Shown here: piece after piece, positions 5,729-11,592 of the stretch
How the letters are laid out: each line of letters opens with the position of its first letter
How positions within the stretch are numbered: the first letter of the stretch is position 1
Assembly: GCA_028290345.1 (NCBI GenBank)
Contig: JAQGKB010000017.1
Location: 1 to 11,592 of the forward strand
Length of the DNA stretch: 11,592 nt
Source of the DNA: Hyphomicrobiales bacterium
GTDB lineage: Bacteria > Pseudomonadota > Alphaproteobacteria > Rhizobiales > Devosiaceae
Direction: 5' to 3'
Translations under genes and position numbers: made by a program
The notes under the pieces: generated by a model
Database searches by the model: none
The model's input: the letters and a program-made list of their open reading frames with translations, nothing else
What the model was told of the DNA's origin: nothing

Positions 5729-6598
5729 ATGACTCAAGCTGACGCATCACTCTCCGGCCAATTCGCCATCGGCGGCGATCTTACGGTCAATCGTCTCGGT
5801 TTCGGCGCGATGCGCATTACCGGCAAAGGTATCTGGGGCGAACCCGCCGATGCCGAGGAAGCGGTCCGCACGCTGAAGCGCCTGCCCGAACTGGGTGTCG
5901 ATTTCATCGATACCGCCGACAGCTACGGCCCCGAGGTCAGCGAGCGGCTGATCGGGCAGGTGCTGGCTCCCTATGGCAAGACAGTGTTGGCTACAAAGGC
6001 CGGACTGGTACGCACCGGTCCCGACCAGTGGCACCAGGTCGGGCGGCCGGAATACCTGCGCCAGGAAGTGCACATGAGCATGCGCCGGCTCAAGGTCGAG
6101 CGGATCGATCTCTGGCAATTGCACCGGATCGATTCGCAGGTCCCCGCCAGCGAGCAGTTCGATGCAATTGCCAGCTTCATCAAGGAAGGGCTGATCCGGC
6201 ATGCCGGGCTGAGCGAAGTCGGCGTCGACGAGATCAAGGCAGCGCAGAAGTACTTCCCCGTCGCGACGGTGCAGAACCGCTACAACCTCACCAATCGCGC
6301 TAGCGAGGCGGTGCTGGATTATTGCGAGGCCAACAGCATCGGATTCATTCCGTGGTCGCCGCTGGCTGCCGGCTCACTGACGCAACCGGGCTCGGCTTTC
6401 GATGCGATCGTCAAGAAGTACGAGGCCACGGCCGGACAGATCGCACTGGCCTGGACGCTGAAGCGCAGCAAGGTCATGCTGCCGATCCCGGGTACGGGCA
6501 AGGCCGCCCATGCTGAAGAGAATGTGGCCGCCGCAGCGATCAAATTGTCGGACGAGGATTTTGTGACGCTCGACAGACTGGGCCGCGCTGCGGCTTAG
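5729..6598 (+). CDS. Aldo/keto reductase, PdxI/YdbC-like group
   Basis: A 289-residue single-domain (beta/alpha)8 NAD(P)H-dependent oxidoreductase. The catalytic tetrad is present: Asp61 and Tyr66 (DFIDTADSYGP), Lys90 (LATKAG) and His132 (LWQLHRID). The cofactor-binding end includes PWSPLAAGSL and LPIPGTGKAAHAEEN. Overall wording (VNRLGFGAM, DTADSYGPEVSE, VQNRYNLTNRASE) resembles Escherichia coli YdbC/PdxI, reported as a pyridoxal reductase, but these enzymes are broad and the substrate here is unknown. The ATG at 5729 is chosen because GAGAG at 5717-5721 is 7 bases upstream and homology begins soon after; the open frame back to 5627 would start inside an inverted repeat. It is separated from DUF1178 by 172 bp with several inverted repeats, so it is probably a single-gene unit. 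Confidence 0.93.
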   Translation: MTQADASLSGQFAIGGDLTVNRLGFGAMRITGKGIWGEPADAEEAVRTLKRLPELGVDFIDTADSYGPEVSERLIGQVLAPYGKTVLATKAGLVRTGPDQWHQVGRPEYLRQEVHMSMRRLKVERIDLWQLHRIDSQVPASEQFDAIASFIKEGLIRHAGLSEVGVDEIKAAQKYFPVATVQNRYNLTNRASEAVLDYCEANSIGFIPWSPLAAGSLTQPGSAFDAIVKKYEATAGQIALAWTLKRSKVMLPIPGTGKAAHAEENVAAAAIKLSDEDFVTLDRLGRAAA

Positions 6599-6696
6599 GT
6601 CGCGTGCAGGTGTTGGACGGCCATGTGCCAAACAAGTGAACCCGTCACTGTGCGGGTAGTCCAGACTTGCTGCCGTAGCCCAGTTCTGCGCCCTGG

Positions 6697-6716
6697 ATTG
6701 CCCGGAACCGGGCAAT
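6697..6716. repeat. REP-like palindrome between convergent genes
   Basis: ATTGCCCGG (6697-6705) and CCGGGCAAT (6708-6716) are exact inverted copies around AA. Flanks CTGG before and GACGG after resemble the dispersed TGGATT...AATGACGG palindromes common between genes in proteobacterial genomes. It lies in the 187-bp gap between the ends of the reductase gene and ubiG, a typical REP location, and may also act as a two-way terminator, although neither side has a T-run. The rest of the gap (6599-6696, 6717-6785) holds only a weak 5-bp hairpin at 6640-6657 and no gene. Confidence 0.5.
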
Positions 6717-6785
6717 GACGGAGCCGAGCGGTTGGCGGGTAAAGGCCGATTCCTGGGCACCGCGCCAAAGCGAAGGCCGCTTGCC

Positions 6786-7529
6786 TCAGTTCAACTTCGG
6801 CTTTTCCGCCAGCACCATATAATTCACCCCCATGTCCCGCGAGAGTCCCCACGCATCCCGCAACGGGTTGTAGACGACACCGGTCTGGTCGCTGACCCGC
6901 AGGCCGTTGCGGTTGAGCAGGGCGCGAATTTCGTCGGGGGTGAGGAATTTCTCGTAGGTGTGGGTGCCGCGCGGCAGCCAGCGCAGCACATATTCGGCGC
7001 CGAAGATGGCCAGTGCCAACGCACGGGCGGTGCGGTTGATGGTCGCAACGAACATCAACCCGCCGGGTGCGACAAGATCGGCGCAGCTTTTCATGTAGAG
7101 CGGCACGTTATCCACGTGCTCGACCACTTCCATGTTGAGGACGATGTCGAAGCGTTCGCCGGACGCAGCCAGCGCCTCGGCGGTGGCGGCGCGATAGTCG
7201 ATCTCCAACCCCGACTTTTCGGCATGCAATTTGGCGATCTTGATGTTGCGCTCGGCAGCGTCCGCGCCGACCACAGCCGCGCCCAGCCGGGCCATCGGTT
7301 CGGACAACAGCCCGCCGCCACAGCCGATGTCGAGCACCCGCAGGCCGGCCAGCGGCCGCATGGAATTGCCGTCCTTGCCGAAATGGCCCAAGGCTTTTTC
7401 GCGGATATAGCCCAAGCGGACCGGATTGAATTTGTGGATAGGCCGGAACTTGCCCTTCGGATCCCACCACTCTTCGGCCAGCGCACCGAATTTTGCGACT
7501 TCGTCGTCATTTATGGTGGTCGTCGGCAT
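6786..7529 (-). CDS. ubiG: Bifunctional 2-polyprenyl-6-hydroxyphenol methylase / 3-demethylubiquinol 3-O-methyltransferase UbiG
   Basis: A 247-residue class I SAM methyltransferase that carries out both O-methylations of ubiquinone synthesis at the inner membrane. The UbiG hallmark WWDPKGKFRPIHKFNPVRLGYI is at 21-42. SAM motif I is VLDIGCGGG at 65-73. The later VLNMEVVEHVDN and LVAPGGLMFVATINRT segments are the catalytic and post-motif regions, and TPDEIRALLNRNGL is the usual C-terminal helix. The ATG complementary to 7527-7529 is the start: on the minus strand AAAGGAG (7538-7544) lies 8 bases upstream, a strong ribosome site. A TTGACA on the minus strand at 7577-7582 could be a -35 element, but I see no good -10. 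The gene diverges from lysC across 184 bp and converges on the aldo/keto reductase gene. Confidence 0.97.
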   Translation of the reverse strand: MPTTTINDDEVAKFGALAEEWWDPKGKFRPIHKFNPVRLGYIREKALGHFGKDGNSMRPLAGLRVLDIGCGGGLLSEPMARLGAAVVGADAAERNIKIAKLHAEKSGLEIDYRAATAEALAASGERFDIVLNMEVVEHVDNVPLYMKSCADLVAPGGLMFVATINRTARALALAIFGAEYVLRWLPRGTHTYEKFLTPDEIRALLNRNGLRVSDQTGVVYNPLRDAWGLSRDMGVNYMVLAEKPKLN

Positions 7530-7713
7530 CGCGCGATCTCCTTTGGTGGCCGAGAGGTGAGCACTTGCGTCGGTCCTGTCAAGCGTGCGTGCAGCACCAG
7601 CCATGGCCCTGAAAATCCTTGGCTGTTGATTGATCCGGCCAGTTGTGGCATGTCCGGCGCCAACTCAAAAGCTGACCGTTCCGGCATTTCGGGCGGTTTT
7701 CCGGGGAATATCA

Positions 7714-8979
7714 GTGGCCCGTATCGTGATGAAGTTCGGCGGCACCTCCGTCGCCACAGTGGAGCGCATCCGCCAGGCGGCTCGGCACGTCAAGCGTGAG
7801 GTCGACGCCGGCAACCAGGTGACCGTCGTGGTTTCGGCCATGTCGGGCAAGACCAATGAACTGGTGGGCTGGGTCAACGAATCCTCGCTGCTGCACGATG
7901 CGCGCGAATATGACGCCGTCGTTGCCTCGGGCGAGCAAGTCACCGCCGGGCTGATGGCGATCGTTCTGTCCGACATGGGCATTTCGTCTCGCTCGTTCGC
8001 TGGCTGGCAGGTGCCGATCCTTACCGATGACGCGCATGGGGCGGCGCGGATCACCGACATCCAGGCCGATAGCCTGGTGTCGCGGATGAATGAGGGCGTG
8101 GTGCCGGTGGTGACCGGCTTCCAGGGTATCTCCAGCAAGGGCCGGATCACGACCCTGGGGCGCGGCGGCTCGGATACGAGCGCCGTGGCGGTCGCAGCGG
8201 CGGTGAAGGCCGATCGCTGCGATATCTATACGGACGTGGACGGTGTCTACACCACCGACCCGCGCATCGTTCCCAAGGCGCGGCGGATGAACAAGATCGC
8301 CTTCGAGGAAATGCTCGAAATGGCGTCGCTCGGTGCCAAGGTATTGATGATACGTTCCGTCGAACTTGCCATGGCGCAAAAGGTGCGACTGGTGGTGCGC
8401 TCGACGTTCGACGATCCGGATGCGCCCCAGATTGCGCCCGACGGAACCCCCGGAATACCGGGCACGCTTGTATGCGATGAGGAAGAGATCATGGAAAAGC
8501 AGATCGTTTCGGGCGTGACGCTCGCCAAGGCGGAAGCCAAGATCACGTTGCGCGACGTCAAGGACAAGCCGGGTGTCGCCGCCGCGATCTTTGGCGCCCT
8601 GGCCGATGAATCGATCGTCGTCGACATGATCGTGCAGAACATCTCCGATGACGGCCAGTTCACCGACATCACTTTTACTGTTCCCGACAGTGAATTCGAC
8701 AAGGCGATCCGCACGCTCAAGGCGGCGGGCGATCGTATCGAATACGCCAAGATTTCCGGCTCCAAGGGTGGCGCAAAAATCTCGGTGGTGGGGGTGGGCA
8801 TGCGTAGTCATGCAGGTGTTGCATCCTCGATGTTCAAGGCGCTTGCCGACAAGGGCATCAATATCCAGTTGATCACCACATCGGAGATCAAGACTTCGGT
8901 GCTGATCGATGATCAATATGCCGAGCTTGCGGTGCGGGCTTTGCATACGTATTACGGACTGGACAAAGAAGACGCCTGA
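7714..8979 (+). CDS. lysC: Aspartate kinase LysC (alpha subunit)
   Basis: A 421-residue aspartokinase that phosphorylates aspartate, the first step toward lysine, threonine, methionine and diaminopimelate. The kinase domain (1 to about 255) holds KFGGTS (7-12), the loop GRGGSDTSA (149-157) and DIYTDVDGVYTTDPR (170-184). Two ACT domains follow (about 275-345 and 354-418); DKPGVAAAIFGAL and VQNISDDGQFTDITFT line up with the feedback site of Corynebacterium LysC, which points to lysine/threonine control. The GTG at 7714 is the start: it gives VARIVMKFGG, the standard N-terminus, with GGGGA at 7703-7707 6 bases upstream; the frame is open to a TTG at 7630 but those residues look non-coding. A probable second start lies at 8491. 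Divergent from ubiG and 59 bp before ptsP. Confidence 0.97.
   Translation: MARIVMKFGGTSVATVERIRQAARHVKREVDAGNQVTVVVSAMSGKTNELVGWVNESSLLHDAREYDAVVASGEQVTAGLMAIVLSDMGISSRSFAGWQVPILTDDAHGAARITDIQADSLVSRMNEGVVPVVTGFQGISSKGRITTLGRGGSDTSAVAVAAAVKADRCDIYTDVDGVYTTDPRIVPKARRMNKIAFEEMLEMASLGAKVLMIRSVELAMAQKVRLVVRSTFDDPDAPQIAPDGTPGIPGTLVCDEEEIMEKQIVSGVTLAKAEAKITLRDVKDKPGVAAAIFGALADESIVVDMIVQNISDDGQFTDITFTVPDSEFDKAIRTLKAAGDRIEYAKISGSKGGAKISVVGVGMRSHAGVASSMFKALADKGINIQLITTSEIKTSVLIDDQYAELAVRALHTYYGLDKEDA
8479..8487 (+). promoter_or_regulatory. Internal ribosome binding site in lysC
   Basis: GAGGAAGAG inside the coding sequence is followed after 3 bases by the in-frame ATG at 8491; the GAGG core (8479-8482) is 8 bases from it. 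This suits initiation of a separate regulatory chain, though these codons also encode an acidic linker (DEEEI), so the purine run could be incidental. Confidence 0.45.
8491..8979 (+). other. lysC: Probable in-frame beta chain of aspartate kinase (nested in lysC)
   Basis: Initiation at codon 260 of lysC would give a 162-residue protein made of both ACT domains. Its start, MEKQIVSGVTLAKAEAKIT, parallels the known beta-subunit start of Corynebacterium LysC, where one gene makes an alpha2beta2 enzyme by internal initiation. The ribosome site at 8479-8487 supports this. The same organisation is known in Bacillus and has been described in other bacteria; whether it operates here is inference. Confidence 0.45.
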
Positions 8980-9012
8980 GCGCCGGACGCGAGTCACGGC
9001 CTCGGCAAGGGA

Positions 9013-9029
9013 GGCGGGCAGACCCCGCC
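9013..9029 (+). promoter_or_regulatory. Hairpin directly upstream of the ptsP ribosome site
   Basis: GGCGGG (9013-9018) pairs with CCCGCC (9024-9029) around CAGAC. The stem ends 2 bases before GGAG (9032-9035), the likely ptsP ribosome site, and no T-run follows, so it is not an intrinsic terminator. It might slow transcription from lysC or influence ptsP translation. Confidence 0.3.
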
Positions 9030-9038
9030 ACGGAGCAT

Positions 9039-11306
9039 ATGGCCACAGCGATCAGCGGTCCGCGCGTCCTCCTGAGGCAATTGCGCGAAGTCATGGCGGA
9101 GCCGTTGGGCCCGCAGAGCCGACTGGACAAGATCGTCAACCTGATCGCCGAGAACATGCGGGCCGATGTCTGCTCGTTCTACGTGCTGCGCGACGATAGC
9201 GCGCTCGAGCTGTTCGCCACGCATGGGCTCAAGGCCGAGTCGGTGCATATGACGACGCTGCGGCTCGGCGAAGGGCTGGTGGGCCTGATCGCTGCCGAAG
9301 CCGAACCGCTCAGCCTTGAGAATGCGCCGGCGCATCCGGCCTTCGCCTATCGTCCGGAAACGGGCGAAGACCCGTTCAAGGCGTTCCTCGGTGTGCCGGT
9401 GTTGCGTGCTGGCCAGACCCTCGGGGTGCTGGTGGTCCAGAACCGCGACGCGCGCATTTATGGCGAGGACGAAATCGAGGCAATGCTGACCACGGCCACG
9501 ATATTGGCCGAAATGGTTGCAACATCGGACTTCGATAGCCTCATCAAGCCCGGGTCGGATATCGATTTGCGCCGGCCCCGGACTTTCACAGGAGCAAGTT
9601 TTACCGATGGCGTCGCCGTCGGGACGGTGGTGCTGCACGACCCGCGCGTGGTCGTTACCAATTTCATCGCCGACGATACAGACACCGAGACCAAGCGGCT
9701 TGAAAAAGCGCTGCGCACGATGCGTGTTTCGATCGACGACATGCTCAATCACGGCGATATGCAGCCGTCCTCGGACCATCGCGATATTCTCGAAACCTAC
9801 CGGATGTTCGCCAATGATCGCGGTTGGGTCGACCGGCTCAACGAGGCGATCCGCAACGGGCTGACCGCCGAGGCAGCGGTGGAGCGGGTGCAGAACGATA
9901 CGCGCGCTCGGATGCAGCGCCAGACCGATCCCTATATTCGCGACCGGCTGCACGATCTCGACGATCTGGCCAACCGGCTGCTGCGGGTGCTGACCGGTGA
10001 CCACCAGGCGTTGCGGCAGAAGGAACTGCCGGAGAACGCGATTCTCGTCGCCCGCAACATGGGACCGGCGGAACTGCTCGAATATGACCGCACGCGCCTG
10101 CGCGCCATCGTGCTCGAAGAGGGTGGCTCCACTGCCCATGTCGCGATCATTGCGCGTTCGCTCGGGCTGGTCGCCGTCGGGCAGGCCGACAGCATCGTCT
10201 CGATGTCGGAGCCGGGCGACACCATCATTGTCGATGGCGCGGGAGGCACGGTGCATCTGCGGCCGACCCCTGAGGTCGAGCAGACCTACATGGACAAGGT
10301 GCGGCTCTCGGCCAAGCGACGGGCGCATTTCGCCGAACTGCGCGACAAGCCATCGGTGACGCGCGACGGCGTGAGCGTGATATTGCTGCACAATTCCGGG
10401 CTTGTGGCGGATCTGCACATGCTCGATGAAACCGGCGCCGAAGGCGTCGGCCTGTTCCGCACAGAACTACAATTCATGATTGCCTCGAAACTGCCGCGGC
10501 TTTCCGAGCAGGTGGAGCTCTACGCCGAGGCCATGCGGCTCGCGGGCGACCGCCCCATCGTCTTCCGGTTGCTCGATATCGGGGGCGACAAGGTCATTCC
10601 CTATATGCGCTCCACGGTCGAGGAAAATCCGGCGATGGGCTGGCGGTCGCTGCGCTTGGCGCTTGATCGTCCCGGCCTGCTGCGGACACAAGTGCGGGCG
10701 TTGCTGATAGCGGCGAAAGGCCGGGCGCTGAAGATCCTGGTGCCGATGGTCACCGAGGCCTCTGAATTCCGGCAAACCCGGCTGGTGGTGCGCAAGGAAC
10801 TCGAACGGCTGGCGCGAGCCGGTGAGCCGGTTCCCGAAAAGCTCGAACTGGGCGCGATGATCGAAGTGCCGTCGCTGCTGTTCGAGCTGGATCACCTGCT
10901 GCCGGAGGCGGATTTCGTTTCGATCGGTTCCAACGATCTGGTGCAGTTCCTCACGGCATCGGATCGGGCCAACCCCCGGGTATCGCGCAATTACGATCCG
11001 ATTGCGCTGCCGCGGCTGCGGGCGTTCCGGCACATCGTCGACGCGGCGCGCCGCTACGGTGTGCCGCTGACCATGTGCGGCGAATTGGCCGGCAAGCCGA
11101 TCGAGGCGCTGGCGCTGATGTCGATCGGCATGACCCGGCTGTCGATGGGACCGCCCTCGATCGGCCCTATCAAGGAAATGGTGCTGGGCCTGGAGCTCGA
11201 ACCTATCCGCCGTTCGGTCGCCGCTGCACTCAGCGACGGTTCGGACGGGGTCGGCATTCGCGAACTGCTGCTCGAATGGGCCGCCAGGCAGAACTTGCCG
11301 GTTTAG
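9039..11306 (+). CDS. ptsP: Phosphoenolpyruvate-protein phosphotransferase PtsP (EI-Ntr)
   Basis: A 755-residue enzyme I of the nitrogen phosphotransferase system. An N-terminal GAF domain (about 20-165) marks it as EI-Ntr rather than sugar EI; GAF senses glutamine or 2-oxoglutarate status in studied members. The HPr-binding helical domain (about 185-310) follows, then the swivelling domain with the phosphorylated His367 in GGSTAHVAIIARS, and the PEP-binding barrel (about 425-715) with GLFRTE (Arg474), GSNDL (Asn632-Asp633) and MCGELAGKP with catalytic Cys680. It passes phosphate from PEP to NPr (PtsO) and on to EIIA-Ntr (PtsN), which control potassium, nitrogen and stress functions; neither partner is in the window. 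The ATG at 9039 has GGAG 3 bases upstream, a short spacing, but GPRVLLRQLREVMAEP is the conserved start. It lies between lysC and prfA. Confidence 0.96.
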   Translation: MATAISGPRVLLRQLREVMAEPLGPQSRLDKIVNLIAENMRADVCSFYVLRDDSALELFATHGLKAESVHMTTLRLGEGLVGLIAAEAEPLSLENAPAHPAFAYRPETGEDPFKAFLGVPVLRAGQTLGVLVVQNRDARIYGEDEIEAMLTTATILAEMVATSDFDSLIKPGSDIDLRRPRTFTGASFTDGVAVGTVVLHDPRVVVTNFIADDTDTETKRLEKALRTMRVSIDDMLNHGDMQPSSDHRDILETYRMFANDRGWVDRLNEAIRNGLTAEAAVERVQNDTRARMQRQTDPYIRDRLHDLDDLANRLLRVLTGDHQALRQKELPENAILVARNMGPAELLEYDRTRLRAIVLEEGGSTAHVAIIARSLGLVAVGQADSIVSMSEPGDTIIVDGAGGTVHLRPTPEVEQTYMDKVRLSAKRRAHFAELRDKPSVTRDGVSVILLHNSGLVADLHMLDETGAEGVGLFRTELQFMIASKLPRLSEQVELYAEAMRLAGDRPIVFRLLDIGGDKVIPYMRSTVEENPAMGWRSLRLALDRPGLLRTQVRALLIAAKGRALKILVPMVTEASEFRQTRLVVRKELERLARAGEPVPEKLELGAMIEVPSLLFELDHLLPEADFVSIGSNDLVQFLTASDRANPRVSRNYDPIALPRLRAFRHIVDAARRYGVPLTMCGELAGKPIEALALMSIGMTRLSMGPPSIGPIKEMVLGLELEPIRRSVAAALSDGSDGVGIRELLLEWAARQNLPV

Positions 11307-11356
11307 CCGCCTGACGGCTTCGGCGCCCCGAACCCTACCTGAGAGATCCGCCATTC

Positions 11357-11592
11357 ATGGCCACACTGCCGCAAGATAAACTAGAAGGCCTCGAACGCCG
11401 CCTCGAGGCGGTGGAAGCCGAGCTTTCGGCTGGTCCGTCGGCGGAGGCCTATGTGAGGCTCTCCAAGGAACATGCCGACCTCTTGCCAGTAGTGGGCCCG
11501 ATCCAGGCCTATCGCAGGGCGCTGGCCGATTTTGCCTCGGCCGAAGAACTGGCGCGAGGCGGCGATTCCGAAATGCGCGAAATGGCCGAAGT
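11357..11592 (+). CDS. prfA: Peptide chain release factor 1 (RF1), 5' end only
   Basis: The first 78 codons of a release factor, running off the window edge. LEGLERRLEAVEAELSAG, AEAYVRLSKEHADLLPVVGPIQAYR and the acidic, Ala-rich helix after it are the N-terminal coiled-coil domain of RF1. RF1 reads UAA and UAG at the ribosome and triggers release of the finished protein; the PAT (PxT) and GGQ motifs would lie downstream. The ATG at 11357 starts 50 bp after ptsP. The ribosome site is weak: GAGAGA at 11341-11346 is 10 bases away. Downstream, prmC, which methylates RF1, is the expected neighbour in this group but cannot be seen. The call as RF1 rather than RF2 rests on this N-terminal pattern and the context. 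Confidence 0.9.
   Translation, partial: MATLPQDKLEGLERRLEAVEAELSAGPSAEAYVRLSKEHADLLPVVGPIQAYRRALADFASAEELARGGDSEMREMAE

Noticed and set aside
6732..7799. A 355-codon plus-strand open frame across ubiG and into lysC
   Set aside because: It is antisense to ubiG, which has clear motifs and a strong ribosome site, and overlaps the lysC start in another frame. No domain is visible.
7711..8997. A 428-codon minus-strand open frame over lysC
   Set aside because: It is the reverse-strand shadow of lysC, rich in His, Arg and Asp, without motifs or a ribosome site.
8994..10418. A 474-codon minus-strand open frame over ptsP (and a 295-codon one at 10467-11354)
   Set aside because: Both mirror the ptsP codon pattern and have low-complexity, Arg/His/Gln-rich translations. 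PtsP motifs on the plus strand account for the region.
1..11592. Signs of a mobile island, phage, defence or other undescribed multi-gene system
   Set aside because: Every gene belongs to a familiar housekeeping or conserved family in an order expected of Hyphomicrobiales. There are no integrases, transposases, tRNA attachment sites or sharp composition shifts, apart from short AT-richer patches.

Overview
The window is a GC-rich (roughly 60-65% by eye), gene-dense stretch of bacterial chromosome. It reads as ordinary core genome of an alphaproteobacterium of the order Hyphomicrobiales (Rhizobiales), perhaps near Devosia or Pelagibacterium. The taxon is inferred from gene order (parvulin PPIase, argJ, mutT, a BioC/NDUFAF5-like methyltransferase, comF, grxC, nitrilase-family amidase, DUF1178, ubiG, lysC, ptsP, prfA) and from protein style. 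The genus is a guess.

Layout. Positions 1-242 hold the tail of a secreted or periplasmic parvulin prolyl isomerase, followed by a strong hairpin (279-309). At 397-2042 is the argJ-mutT pair, joined by a 1-base stop/start overlap. A small orphan Flp-type pilin (2074-2265) follows and runs head-on into a minus-strand methyltransferase-like gene (2269-3123). From 3187 to 5556 a tight plus-strand run encodes ComF, glutaredoxin, a Nit1-type amidase and a DUF1178 protein. A single aldo/keto reductase gene (5729-6598) sits behind a leader rich in inverted repeats (5613-5692). It converges on minus-strand ubiG (6786-7529), with a REP-like palindrome between them (6697-6716). ubiG diverges from lysC (7714-8979). 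ptsP (9039-11306) and the 5' end of prfA (11357 to the edge) follow on the plus strand.

Functions. The genes cover amino-acid biosynthesis (ArgJ for arginine; LysC for the lysine, threonine and methionine branch), respiratory chemistry (UbiG for ubiquinone, possibly the NDUFAF5-like protein for complex I), redox and metabolite repair (MutT, glutaredoxin, Nit1-like amidase), nitrogen-responsive phosphorelay (PtsP) and translation termination (PrfA). The most suggestive link is the 5-bp spacing between grxC and the Nit1-type amidase, since both act in glutathione biology.

I found no tRNA, rRNA, CRISPR array, insertion sequence, integrase, prophage or defence gene, and no stretch over 300 bp without a gene. 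I see no clear new multi-gene system. The points worth checking are a probable internal translation start in lysC, a clean 9-bp inverted repeat ahead of the aldo/keto reductase, a methyltransferase homologue with a degraded SAM-binding motif, an orphan pilin gene, and a REP-like element.
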